The notes beneath the pieces are model-generated. The model did not search any database. It saw only the letters and a program-made list of their open reading frames with translations, and had not been told where the DNA came from. A program made the position numbers and the translations under genes. This document shows positions 44,118 to 52,950 of a stretch of DNA of 64,000 nucleotides, one piece after another. Position 1 is the first letter of the stretch; every line of letters starts with the position of its first letter. This DNA comes from Desulfosporosinus hippei DSM 8344 (lineage in GTDB: Bacteria > Bacillota > Desulfitobacteriia > Desulfitobacteriales > Desulfitobacteriaceae). The DNA lies in NCBI RefSeq assembly GCF_900100785.1, contig NZ_FNCP01000009.1, positions 1-64,000 of the forward strand. The letters are read 5' to 3'.

Positions 44118-45404
44118 TCATCCAGCTACTTTCTCTATAACAGATAAAAAGTCAGGGTATGAAACATCAGCCGCGGCCATGTCTTCCACACTAACTCCTT
44201 CCTTTGATAACATACCGGCGATAGCCCAGGCCATAGCCAGGCGATGATCACCTAAACTGCTAACTTGTCCTCCGTTCAACGAAGTCTGACCATGTATTCG
44301 CAGACCATCAGGCAGTTCTTCAACCTTAGCTCCCAGAGCACTTAAGCCTTGAACAACAGTACTTATCCGATCCGTTTCTTTAACTCTCAGTTCTGCCGCG
44401 TCCCGAATAATAGTTTCTCCTTCAGCCAAACTCGCTGCTACGGCAAGTATAGGTATCTCATCAATCAGGCGGGGAATCAGGTCCCCAGCAATCTCGACAC
44501 CTTTAAGTTTAGCAGGACGGACACGTATAGTAGCTCTAGGCTCACCACATAATTCTTGGGCATCAATTAATTCGATATCTGCACCCATAGCTTTCAATAC
44601 ATCTAAGATTCCAGTACGAGTTGGGTTGACGCCAACATTGGGTAAAACAATCTCCCCTTGCCCTACTAAGCTTCCCAAGACTAGGAAGAAGGCTGCTGAT
44701 GAAATATCCCCCGGTACAGAAACAGCTTGACTTTTTAAACTTCCTCCACCTTGGATCCTGACGAGGGTCTTATTGCTCTGGACGTCAACTCCGAACCCTC
44801 GGAGCATACGTTCAGTATGATCTCTAGAAAGCACAGGTTCCTCCACACTAGTCTCTCCATGAGCTCTTAACCCAGCTAAAAGGATAGCAGATTTTATTTG
44901 AGCTGAAGCAACAGGGGTTTTAAAGCTATGACCCTCTAACTGACCACCTTGCATAGTAAGGGGAGCGAAATTCCCATCCTTGCGCCCCATTATCTGAGCC
45001 CCCATCACCTTAAGAGGATCGGTAACTCTGCGCATAGGTCGTGATCGAAGAGAGTGATCACCGCTCATGGTAACAGTAAAAGGACTTCCTGCCAGGGCAC
45101 CCAGCATCAGTCTCATGGTCGTTCCGGAATTACCCGCATCAAGAACATCGTCCGGTTCCTTCCAAGCCTCAATGCCCTCACCACTTATCCACACATCAGT
45201 ATCCTGTCTCTCCCAAGATACTCCTAATTGTTTCAAACATCGAAGGGTACTTAAACAGTCCTGGCCCAATAAAAAGTTTGATACATGTGTTTCTCCATGA
45301 GCCATCCCGCCAAAAAGTGCTGCCCTATGAGAAATAGACTTATCGCCAGGAACTCTGATTTCGCCTCTCAGTTTGGTGATCGGCTTTATATACACGCCTC
45401 CCAT
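44118..45404 (-). CDS. aroA: 3-phosphoshikimate 1-carboxyvinyltransferase (EPSP synthase)
   Basis: The 428-residue enzyme makes EPSP from shikimate-3-phosphate and phosphoenolpyruvate, the sixth step of the shikimate pathway. Motifs in order: VPGDKSISHRAALF (about 17-30), LDAGNSGTTMRLM, the SAQIKSAILLAGL, and RVKETDRI near 340. It begins after GGGAGG. It lies between tyrA (84 bases upstream) and azlC (4 bases downstream). Confidence 0.95.
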   Translation of the reverse strand: MGGVYIKPITKLRGEIRVPGDKSISHRAALFGGMAHGETHVSNFLLGQDCLSTLRCLKQLGVSWERQDTDVWISGEGIEAWKEPDDVLDAGNSGTTMRLMLGALAGSPFTVTMSGDHSLRSRPMRRVTDPLKVMGAQIMGRKDGNFAPLTMQGGQLEGHSFKTPVASAQIKSAILLAGLRAHGETSVEEPVLSRDHTERMLRGFGVDVQSNKTLVRIQGGGSLKSQAVSVPGDISSAAFFLVLGSLVGQGEIVLPNVGVNPTRTGILDVLKAMGADIELIDAQELCGEPRATIRVRPAKLKGVEIAGDLIPRLIDEIPILAVAASLAEGETIIRDAAELRVKETDRISTVVQGLSALGAKVEELPDGLRIHGQTSLNGGQVSSLGDHRLAMAWAIAGMLSKEGVSVEDMAAADVSYPDFLSVIEKVAG

Positions 45405-45488
45405 AAATGATTACCTCCCAGCGCATTCAATTACCATTGGTAGTCTCCATTATAACCGAAAAAACTTATCAATCACATACGATATTAC

Positions 45489-46409
45489 TTAATTAAGACT
45501 TTCCCTCGCCAGGTGAGCCTTACGAAAGGCTTCGGCAATCCCCTCTCCATCCCCTTGCAGAAGGGACTCCTTCAACTCCCGGACTCTTTGTTCCCATAAA
45601 GTAAGTCCTCCTAAAATTGCGTCAGCATTTTTGACCATTATTTCTTTCCACATTTCAGGAGAACTGTCTGCTATGCGTGTTATATCACGAAAACTACGAC
45701 CGGCTAAAGCAAAAGGCTCTTTACCTTCTTTGGAAGCATCTTGAGTTGCTAAGGTTAAGGCAACGGCTAACAAATGGGGGATATGACTAACCATTGCCAC
45801 TTCCACATCATGTTCAAGAGGTTCCCGATATACCACTTTGGCGCCAAATCCTTTTAAAGTAGCGGCTAGTTTTTGAAAGACATGAGGAGGACAATACTTG
45901 TCAGGTGTTAGGACGTAAGGGTAACCCTGAAAAAGGTTAGGATCCGCCACTCCAAATCCCGACTGTTCGGAACCGGTCATAGGGTGTCCGCCAATAAAAT
46001 AGAATTCTGGAAAATCTGTCTGGGTGTCAACTCCTGATTTCCTGCAAATACCTCTCTTTAGGCTTCCCACATCCGTAACAACTGCTCCCTTAGGAATCCT
46101 TCCCGTCAATTGCTCAAGCCCTTCCTCCAATATTTGTAACGGAAGTGCCAATACTATCAAATCCACATCTAAAAACTCTGGCACAGATGTCCAACCATCC
46201 TGCAGCCAGCCCCGCCCTACTGCTTCCTCGATACTGGCCTTTTCAGAATCGATTGCTGAAACATCCCATCCCGCATTATGCAAAGCTCCCGCCCAAGATC
46301 CTCCAATGAGACCCAGACCGAAAATGCAAGCCCTCGGTATTCGAAGGCCTGACCATCCCGGTGTTAATTCTTTTTCACTCTTGGTAAATATAGATACGTC
46401 ACTCAGCAC
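45489..46409 (-). CDS. tyrA: Prephenate dehydrogenase
   Basis: The 306-residue enzyme oxidises prephenate to 4-hydroxyphenylpyruvate on the way to tyrosine. A Rossmann IFGLGLIGGSWAGAL is at about 30-44, with the prephenate-site phrases GGHPMTGSEQSG, MVSHIPHLLAVAL and SFRDITRIADSSPEMW. The start is GTG 46409 and overlaps the end of aroF by 11 bases, so coupled translation is expected. No ACT domain follows, so feedback control may rest on AroF. Confidence 0.93.
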   Translation of the reverse strand: MLSDVSIFTKSEKELTPGWSGLRIPRACIFGLGLIGGSWAGALHNAGWDVSAIDSEKASIEEAVGRGWLQDGWTSVPEFLDVDLIVLALPLQILEEGLEQLTGRIPKGAVVTDVGSLKRGICRKSGVDTQTDFPEFYFIGGHPMTGSEQSGFGVADPNLFQGYPYVLTPDKYCPPHVFQKLAATLKGFGAKVVYREPLEHDVEVAMVSHIPHLLAVALTLATQDASKEGKEPFALAGRSFRDITRIADSSPEMWKEIMVKNADAILGGLTLWEQRVRELKESLLQGDGEGIAEAFRKAHLARESLN

Positions 46410-47436
46410 GCTTACTCACTTCCCCTAACTCACGATCTAACACGGAAGTCAGTCTTGCCAGATCGTCCATCATGACTTTGAACTTTTCAGGTGTTAAAGA
46501 TTGTTTGCCATCTGAAACCGCTTTTTCCGGGTGTGGATGCACTTCAACAATTAAGCCATCGGCTCCTGCAGCCAGAGCTGCTTTTGCCATAGGAGGGACT
46601 AAATGCCACTTTCCGGTTCCATGACTAGGGTCAATTATGACCGGCAAGTGGGAAAGTGTATGCAAGGCCGGAACCATACTCAAATCCAGAGTATTTCGAG
46701 TGTAGCTTTCGAAAGTTCGAATTCCACGCTCACAAAACATAACTTGGTAATTCCCGCCATCCATAAGATACTCTGCCGCCATCATCCACTCTTCCAAGGT
46801 TGCAGACGGTCCTCTTTTGAGAAGAACCGGCTTCCCACACTTGGCCGCTTCTTTAAGAAGAATGAAGTTCTGCATATTACGAGCCCCAATTTGAAGTACA
46901 TCTGCATAATCCGCCACTAAAGAAACATCTCGAGCATCAATAACCTCAGTAATTACTAAAAGACCGGTTTTCTCCCGTGCTTCGGCTAGATAACGCAATC
47001 CTTCCTCTTCAAGTCCCTGAAAAGAGTAAGGTGAGGTTCTTGGCTTAAAGGCACCCCCACGTAGAAAGGTCGCCCCTGCTTCTCGCACCGCGTGAGCTGT
47101 TTCTAGAATTTGTTCCCTGCTTTCAACCGCACATGGCCCAGCCATGACATGAACCTTATTACCGCCAATTTCTTGATCGCCAATACGAATAATGCTGTTT
47201 GCCGGATGAAATTCTCGACTCACCAATTTATAGGGGGCTAAAATAGGCACAACTTTTTCTACAAAAGGCAATGCTTCTAAGTCGAGGGCTTCAAGACGAC
47301 TACGGTCTCCAATTGCCCCCATAATTGTCTTTTCTACCCCTTGGGAAAGATGAATCTTAAAGCCCTCCTCAGTTAATCGTGTGGAAACCTCTTCAATCTG
47401 TTCTGCCGTTGAACCCGTTTTCATTACTACAATCAT
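46399..47436 (-). CDS. aroF: DAHP synthase with N-terminal regulatory domain
   Basis: The product is 345 residues from ATG 47436, seven bases after AAGGGG. Residues 1-75 form a ferredoxin-like regulatory domain (MIVVMKTGSTAEQIEE), as in the Thermotoga type enzyme where it confers feedback by aromatic amino acids. Residues 85-340 are the catalytic barrel (AGPCAVES, GGAFKPRTSPYSFQG, KRGPSATLEEW, DPSHGTGK). It makes the first shikimate-pathway compound from PEP and erythrose-4-phosphate. It is preceded by an attenuator leader with TAGGATGG repeats and is followed by tyrA-aroA-azlCD. Confidence 0.94.
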   Translation of the reverse strand: MIVVMKTGSTAEQIEEVSTRLTEEGFKIHLSQGVEKTIMGAIGDRSRLEALDLEALPFVEKVVPILAPYKLVSREFHPANSIIRIGDQEIGGNKVHVMAGPCAVESREQILETAHAVREAGATFLRGGAFKPRTSPYSFQGLEEEGLRYLAEAREKTGLLVITEVIDARDVSLVADYADVLQIGARNMQNFILLKEAAKCGKPVLLKRGPSATLEEWMMAAEYLMDGGNYQVMFCERGIRTFESYTRNTLDLSMVPALHTLSHLPVIIDPSHGTGKWHLVPPMAKAALAAGADGLIVEVHPHPEKAVSDGKQSLTPEKFKVMMDDLARLTSVLDRELGEVSKRAE

Positions 47437-47453
47437 CTTAATACCCCTTTCTA

Positions 47454-47626
47454 CCATCCTACATTTATTTATTTAATTTGGATGCAAAAAGACACCCTGA
47501 ATAGAGGGTGCCTTGATTCCCAATTGCTCCCATCCTACTATTCTAACAACCCATCCGGCAACTCCGTTAGACTCGCACACGCGATAACGGAAAACCATCC
47601 TACTTAAGCTTTGCCTAACAAAGCTT
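47454..47626 (-). promoter_or_regulatory. Leader of aroF operon: TAGGATGG repeats, hairpins and attenuator (47486-47512)
   Basis: On the minus strand the leader carries TAGGATGG at 47595-47602, 47530-47537 and 47454-47461, and the related CCGGATGG at 47551-47558. A hairpin AAGCTTTG/CAAAGCTT lies at 47606-47626, and a stem TCCGTTA/TAACGGA at 47563-47591. A terminator GGCACCCT-CTATTC-AGGGTGTC with five Ts at 47486-47512 comes before aroF. GAATAG at 47538-47543 can pair with the terminator loop CTATTC as an antiterminator. A very similar arrangement precedes the HutP-like gene at 57098. Confidence 0.75.
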
Positions 47627-47766
47627 GTTTATACAAAGATATGCTAAAATTAAATTAGAGCTATCTTAACATAGAATGGGCTGTCTCTACAACCCCTTAG
47701 AAAAATAAAATATTCTATAATTATTACCTATTGTATATCCTTGGCTCTAATGTTCTCGCAAATTCA

Positions 47767-47807
47767 AAAAAGGGTGGACTCCTTAGAAAATGAAGTCCAC
47801 CCTTTTT
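47767..47807. terminator. Terminator after torD-type gene
   Basis: AAAAAGGGTGGACT and AGTCCACCCTTTTT form a 14-bp perfect stem with a 13-base loop. It ends the dms operon and separates it from the aroF promoter region. Confidence 0.9.
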
Positions 47808-47842
47808 ATTGCGTATAAAGTAAATAAATTTCAAAGAAAAAT

Positions 47843-48520
47843 TTAAAGGCTCGCGAGCATTTCATCAATAACCTCTATATCTGTTTTGAGGTATTTCTTT
47901 AATAGAGAGACTATACCTCTGTAGAAGGAATGGGTTGTAGCAGACTCCAAATCGAAAGCAAACTGTGGAACCCAGACAAGTAGATGTTCTGCCAAAAAAA
48001 TCTTTTGATCCTTTAAAATTTCCCTAAACTCACTAAGATCCTCTCCTTGGAAAGCGGCTTCAGCAAGATTGCTGAGATTATACATGAAATCTAATTCTAA
48101 AGCCAAGTGATCATCGGCCTCAAAACGATATCGAGCAGGGAGATAGTTATATTTCAAGTAGCATCTGCGTACTTCTAAGGTGCTTTCCTGAAATAACAGC
48201 CTCTCTTTACTTACATAAACAGATTCCCAAGGAGGAGCAGGCAATTTAGTTGGACCGAGAAACAACCGCGTATATTCAGTGCGAACCTCGTCCAGAGCAG
48301 CGTCTTTATTCTTTTCTAATTGCTCCGTGAAATCTCTGACAAGATCCAGGCTATCTTCTAAAGACAGCAGAGTCAGAGAGGTCTGAGTATGATCGTTGTT
48401 TAGAATCTGGATTGTCTCTAGGGCAGGTTCATTTCCAAATAAGTTTTGCAGTAAACGATATAGATAGGTTCTGTTTGCCAAAAGTATTGCAATATCATCC
48501 TGCCTAGATTCGGTTTTCAT
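47843..48520 (-). CDS. TorD/DmsD-family chaperone
   Basis: The 225-residue all-helical cytoplasmic protein has the TorD-like pattern LANRTYLYRLLQNLF at the start, LPAPPWESVYVSKERLLF in the middle (the conserved Pro-Pro-x-x-Ser segment) and a long ALELDFMYNLSNLAE. It is expected to bind the Tat signal of the molybdoenzyme encoded upstream and hold it until cofactor insertion. It is the last gene of the dmsABC-torD operon and is followed by a terminator. Confidence 0.88.
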   Translation of the reverse strand: MKTESRQDDIAILLANRTYLYRLLQNLFGNEPALETIQILNNDHTQTSLTLLSLEDSLDLVRDFTEQLEKNKDAALDEVRTEYTRLFLGPTKLPAPPWESVYVSKERLLFQESTLEVRRCYLKYNYLPARYRFEADDHLALELDFMYNLSNLAEAAFQGEDLSEFREILKDQKIFLAEHLLVWVPQFAFDLESATTHSFYRGIVSLLKKYLKTDIEVIDEMLASL

Positions 48521-48549
48521 CGATTGGAACCTCCCTTTATTCCGTCATT

Positions 48550-49392
48550 TTAAGTCAAACCAATATGAGAGGTGATCATTGAAGCATAGAAAACATATCT
48601 CCCTATTATCTCACCGATTAACAAGATGGCTGCCGCCACATAAATAATTCCTGAAGCAGATTTAGCCCCCGTCGCGCCGGCTTTCTGGATGGCCGGCCAA
48701 AGAAGAAGTCCGGCCCCTCCCAGAATAAGCAGCCATTTCAGGGCAATGACTACGCCCATCTCACTAAGCACCTCAGCACTAGCTTGAGCCGCCATCCCGT
48801 TTAGTCCTAAGCTAAACGCATAGGGAACAGCTGCAGCAACTTGAATAACCACGGTAGCTAAGACAATGAATGGGAAAAGTCTTTGATTCGCCTCGTTCAG
48901 CTCCTTAAAGCTGGACACTAAAAAGATAAGCGCACCTAAAGCTATGGCTGTAGCATAAAAATCCACAAAGGTGTTGGTTCCATCCCATACCGGAACACTG
49001 GCCATGGTATACACTTTAACCATGGAAAAGATGGTGACTAAACCGAGAACACTTCCCGCCCATCTCAAAACAGTATTTAGGCCTTGGCTCTCCGGTCTGT
49101 AGTATTGGACCCAGGCGTATAACACGGTGATACCCATGAAGATTCCTGCCAGCAGAGCTTCCTTACTTAACCAAGAACTTCCTAAGTTAGACAGGGAATT
49201 CAGAGCCGAAAAGGGTTGCCCTAAATGCACGAAGGATGCCAAAACTCCTACAACACTTAAGCACGCTGAGATTAGTGCGGAAACTTTAAACTGTTTGTCT
49301 TTATAAAGCTGCTTCCCTAAGGTAATAAAGATCATGCTGCCGATAGCAGCCTGCAGACAAAGGGTAAATATCAATAAAGCTGTTTCGTCCAT
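48550..49392 (-). CDS. DMSO reductase anchor subunit (DmsC-like)
   Basis: The 280-residue protein has eight membrane helices and the DmsC phrase LGQPFSALNSLSNLGSSWLSKEAL (in parts, residues 55-80), which holds the conserved quinol-side region. It anchors the catalytic and iron-sulfur subunits at the outer face of the membrane and takes electrons from menaquinol. The ATG follows AAGGAG. It starts four bases after the iron-sulfur gene's stop. Confidence 0.9.
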   Translation of the reverse strand: MDETALLIFTLCLQAAIGSMIFITLGKQLYKDKQFKVSALISACLSVVGVLASFVHLGQPFSALNSLSNLGSSWLSKEALLAGIFMGITVLYAWVQYYRPESQGLNTVLRWAGSVLGLVTIFSMVKVYTMASVPVWDGTNTFVDFYATAIALGALIFLVSSFKELNEANQRLFPFIVLATVVIQVAAAVPYAFSLGLNGMAAQASAEVLSEMGVVIALKWLLILGGAGLLLWPAIQKAGATGAKSASGIIYVAAAILLIGEIIGRYVFYASMITSHIGLT

Positions 49393-49395
49393 TTT

Positions 49396-49974
49396 CTAAA
49401 TCTCCTTTTTTCGGAAATCTTTTTGCCTGGCTATGGCTTTTGCTTTAATAAGTACCGATGGGTTGGTTGTAGAGGAAGGAGGAAGAATCGGCAGATCACT
49501 TGTGGTGTCGCTGCCGTGTTTGACTCTTAGTTCATCCAGATCTCCCCATTCCAGAGCACGCATAGGACAGGCCTCCACACAAACAGGAGTTGCTCCTTGA
49601 TCACGAAGATCTTTACACCCATCGCATTTGCTTACCTTACCCAAATCTTCAATGAATTGAGGAACCCCGTAAGGACAGGCCCAAGTGCAATAACGACAGC
49701 CGATACACTTGGTTTTGTCGTGCTGTACTGTCCCATCGACATCAATATGCATAGCACGGGTAGGGCATCCTTCTACGCATTTGGGGTTAGAGCAGTGATT
49801 ACAGGTTCCAGAATAATGGTACACGCCAGGACTCGGAAAAACACCCGTTTCAAAATTTCTTACCTGTCTAAAGATAGTACCTATCTTTAAGTCGTTTTTG
49901 TCTTTACAAGCAATCTGACAAGTTCGACAGCCTATACACGTCGTCATATTAAAATAGAATCCCATATGTTTCAT
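49396..49974 (-). CDS. Four-cluster iron-sulfur subunit (DmsB-like)
   Basis: The 192-residue protein has four 4Fe-4S binding sets: CIGCRTCQIACK, CNHCSNPKCVEGCP, CIGCRYCTWACP and CDGCKDLRDQG with CVEACP, the DmsB pattern. It wires electrons from DmsC to DmsA. There is no signal peptide: it is carried to the periplasmic side by the Tat signal of the catalytic subunit. It lies 18 bases after dmsA. Confidence 0.94.
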   Translation of the reverse strand: MKHMGFYFNMTTCIGCRTCQIACKDKNDLKIGTIFRQVRNFETGVFPSPGVYHYSGTCNHCSNPKCVEGCPTRAMHIDVDGTVQHDKTKCIGCRYCTWACPYGVPQFIEDLGKVSKCDGCKDLRDQGATPVCVEACPMRALEWGDLDELRVKHGSDTTSDLPILPPSSTTNPSVLIKAKAIARQKDFRKKEI

Positions 49975-49992
49975 TCTCGCCCATTCTCCCTT

Positions 49993-52569
49993 CTAGAAAA
50001 TAATTCTTTGAGGTTTTTTAACGTCGGGTATTAATGGCGTGTCTGAATATTTTTCCATTTTAACCACGCAGCTATTCCAGCCTGATACGCCTTGACCTGT
50101 CGATACAGGACCACAAAGAATATTGTCCGCTCCCCCGGTATCAATTCCTGTTTTTTCATCCATATCTACCCAAGAACCATGAGGTAGGCCAATGACCCCT
50201 GGCATAAAACGCTCGGTCACTAAAGCTGTACGTAAAGTCTTGCCATGCTGGCTGGTCAACAAGACCGTATTGCCATCGCTGATGCCTAATTCTTTAGCAT
50301 CTTTTTCACTAATGAAGACAGGATTAGGCCAAGTTTCTCTGAGCCACTGAACATTATCGAAAACAGAATGTGAACGGCGCAAATAATGAGGATTAATTAC
50401 TTGGTAGGGATAATCCCCTTTCACTTTTCCCTTCCAATCCTTAAAGGTAGCCTCATATCCTTCAACAGGTGGAGTATGGGTGGGAATGGGTTGGATTTTG
50501 CTATATCCCATATTGTTAATTCTATCTGCTAAGGCTTTTGAATAGATCTCCAGTCTGCCACTATCAGTTGTACGTGGATTAGCTGCCGGATCATCTCTAA
50601 ATTCCTTTAAAGCAATAAAGCCATAATTGTCTCCCGGTTTTCTTTCCACTTGATAAATCCCTTTTTCTTGGAATTCTTTTAAACTAATTTGACCTTCTTG
50701 AGGTTTGCCCTTAGTACCCCATTCCGCAATATCTGCTTCGGTAATGGTAACTAACGGTGCTTTCTTTTTGCCGTCAGGTAAAACAACCGTACATCCAGCT
50801 ATTTGATTGAACAATCTTTGTACCGCATCAATTGGAAATGCCTTTACCGGATTTACCCCCAGACGTTTGGCTAATTCAATAGCTATCCATTCATCATCGT
50901 GACATTCATACATTGGCTCTGTGATTTGAGAATACATAATCAGAATCTCTCGGTTGCCAGTTAAGAATCCACCGGGTTTTTCCCATTCTGTGGTCAGCGG
51001 AAGAACGAAGTCTGAGTACTTGGCGTTCGTCGTCAAAAACTGACCATGACTCACGACTAAGTCAACCTTGCGATGAGCTTCGATTCCTTTAGTCATCCCA
51101 TCAGCCGTTTGCAGCCTGGCATTCTGGTCGTGATAGATCATATGGATGTCAATATCACGCATTTCGCCTTTGAGCCATTGCATATTCCCTGTAAAATTAT
51201 ATTTACCATCAAGTATAGCTCTCCACATTTCTGTGTGATTCATACTATCATCGACAGGGTTTTTCACGCTTGGTAAACCGTCCTTGCCGGCATTTACCAA
51301 TGCTGGTCCACCATTACTGGAACCGGTATGGCAGCTTACTCCACACATATGACCTGATTTTCCAATATGACCGGTCATAGCCCCAATTGTCATCACCATA
51401 TGAGGAAGACTATCCGCATTTTGAGTTCGCGCAGAGGCCCAGCCAAAAATAATAGCTACTTTCTTATTTTTCTCCATTGCTCTGGCCAGATAACGGATAC
51501 GATCAGGCTCTACCCCACAAATTTCCGAAGCCCATTCCGCATTTTTCGGAATTCCGTCATAGGTTCCGAGAATATAGTCCTTAAAGTTCTCTTTAGGGTC
51601 AGCACCTTCCGGCATACTGTCTGCATCAAAACCAATGGTATTATTTTTTAAGAACTCCCAGTCAATTAATGGGTTCGTAATGGGATTGTCTTCTATAATC
51701 AAGGTATGCGCTACTCCTAAGAGCAGAGACGTATCCGTAGAAGGACGACAAGGAATCCAATCGGCATCTAATAAAGCATAGGTGTCATTAAAATAGGGAT
51801 CAACTCCTATAAATTCTGCGCCTGCTTTTTTAACTTGCAGAAAATTATAAGCGGGATTTCCCGCAGAACTCCAAGCTGGATTCATGCTGAACATAATCAC
51901 GGTTTCGCAGTTACGCATATCTAGTCGGTCATTGATACCTTCAACTGCTGATGGAGTAAAACCAATAGGACCATTAGTAGCATGCCAAGAACCTCGAGAG
52001 GTTGTGCCCCAATTGCCAACATAACCACCATACAATGATAGAGTCTTAGATACAGCACCTCCGTCAGCAAAGAAGGCTCGATTCCCATGCTCTGCTTTGA
52101 TCCGTTTCATTTCACCCGCAATGGAATCTAACGCTTCTTCCCAAGAAATCCTGACCCATTCATCTTTACCTCTCAGCTCTTTCTGTCCACCACCAGGTGC
52201 CCAGTTCTTTCGTCTCATAGGGTACTTTAAACGATCGGCACCAAAAACCTGCTGCCGTTGAGAACGTCCGCGTAGGCAACCTCTTTGTTGGGGAAAATCC
52301 GGAGTATCCGGATGGGTATCATCGGTTTTTTGACGAATAACCACACCATCAATTACAAATGCTTTATTCAAGCATCTGCTGCCGCAGTTGTGCCAACAAG
52401 CCGCAGTTATCCACTTACCTTCCTGACTTGCTGCTTTATCAACACCCGCGGTCTTTAATGTATTGCCACAACCCACTAAGGATAAACTGGCAGCTGCCGC
52501 CGTGCTGGCCTTAATGAAACTTCTTCGACTAAGGTTTAGACTGTTGACTTTATCCATGAAATTAGCCAT
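49993..52569 (-). CDS. Molybdopterin oxidoreductase, DMSO reductase-type catalytic subunit
   Basis: The 858-residue enzyme begins with a Tat signal (SRRSFIKASTAAAASLSLVGC, in pieces; twin Arg at 15-16) whose end resembles a lipobox. A 4Fe-4S set follows (CWHNCGSRC near residue 58 and GCLRG). Bis-MGD binding blocks run through to the C-terminal GLPHGSW. The active site region GSWHATNGPIG carries a Ser that is compatible with a Ser-ligated molybdenum as in DMSO reductase. It likely reduces DMSO, TMAO or another N- or S-oxide. The substrate is not fixed by sequence. AAGGAGG precedes the start. Confidence 0.93.
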   Translation of the reverse strand: MANFMDKVNSLNLSRRSFIKASTAAAASLSLVGCGNTLKTAGVDKAASQEGKWITAACWHNCGSRCLNKAFVIDGVVIRQKTDDTHPDTPDFPQQRGCLRGRSQRQQVFGADRLKYPMRRKNWAPGGGQKELRGKDEWVRISWEEALDSIAGEMKRIKAEHGNRAFFADGGAVSKTLSLYGGYVGNWGTTSRGSWHATNGPIGFTPSAVEGINDRLDMRNCETVIMFSMNPAWSSAGNPAYNFLQVKKAGAEFIGVDPYFNDTYALLDADWIPCRPSTDTSLLLGVAHTLIIEDNPITNPLIDWEFLKNNTIGFDADSMPEGADPKENFKDYILGTYDGIPKNAEWASEICGVEPDRIRYLARAMEKNKKVAIIFGWASARTQNADSLPHMVMTIGAMTGHIGKSGHMCGVSCHTGSSNGGPALVNAGKDGLPSVKNPVDDSMNHTEMWRAILDGKYNFTGNMQWLKGEMRDIDIHMIYHDQNARLQTADGMTKGIEAHRKVDLVVSHGQFLTTNAKYSDFVLPLTTEWEKPGGFLTGNREILIMYSQITEPMYECHDDEWIAIELAKRLGVNPVKAFPIDAVQRLFNQIAGCTVVLPDGKKKAPLVTITEADIAEWGTKGKPQEGQISLKEFQEKGIYQVERKPGDNYGFIALKEFRDDPAANPRTTDSGRLEIYSKALADRINNMGYSKIQPIPTHTPPVEGYEATFKDWKGKVKGDYPYQVINPHYLRRSHSVFDNVQWLRETWPNPVFISEKDAKELGISDGNTVLLTSQHGKTLRTALVTERFMPGVIGLPHGSWVDMDEKTGIDTGGADNILCGPVSTGQGVSGWNSCVVKMEKYSDTPLIPDVKKPQRIIF

Positions 52570-52950
52570 TTGTTGAATTAACCTCCTTATAAACCAAGTA
52601 GAAAGCTAAAAAATTCACATATGAGGATCTAGTTTGCCCCCCTTTATTAATAATAGATACATTTAAACTTTATAAGTAGTACTAATTTCTAGCTTAACAC
52701 AAAGATATTAATGATCTTATTGTTAAATATTAATAGATTATTAATATAATATTATTTTTTTAATTAGTTAAATTGGATACTAAAGACAAATCTCCTAAAA
52801 ATAAAAAATTACAAAACGCCGAGAATATGATAGACTTTTTAATAATCGTAATTACTTTTTTCTATAACAATAAATACCAACTAAACCCTTACTTGAAGTA
52901 ACAGGTAACCCGAACAGGGGATAATAATACAAGGCAAAGAGGGGTAAGCT
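52570..52950. promoter_or_regulatory. Divergent promoter region of dms operon and kinase, with phased repeats 52706-52746
   Basis: This AT-rich gap separates the divergent dmsA-type gene and the sensor kinase. TATTAATG (52706), TATTGTTA (52718), TATTAATA (52728) and TATTAATA (52739) are direct repeats at steps of 12, 10 and 11 bases, one DNA turn each. OmpR-type response regulators bind such tandem direct repeats. It is the natural binding site for the regulator encoded at 54650. Confidence 0.55.

Noticed and set aside
47454-47626. T-box riboswitch upstream of aroF
   Set aside because: AGGATGG followed by a hairpin recalls a T-box, but the conserved AGGGTGGNACCGCG is absent and the same word occurs several times, also in the HutP-like leader. 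An RF00230 covariance search would settle it.
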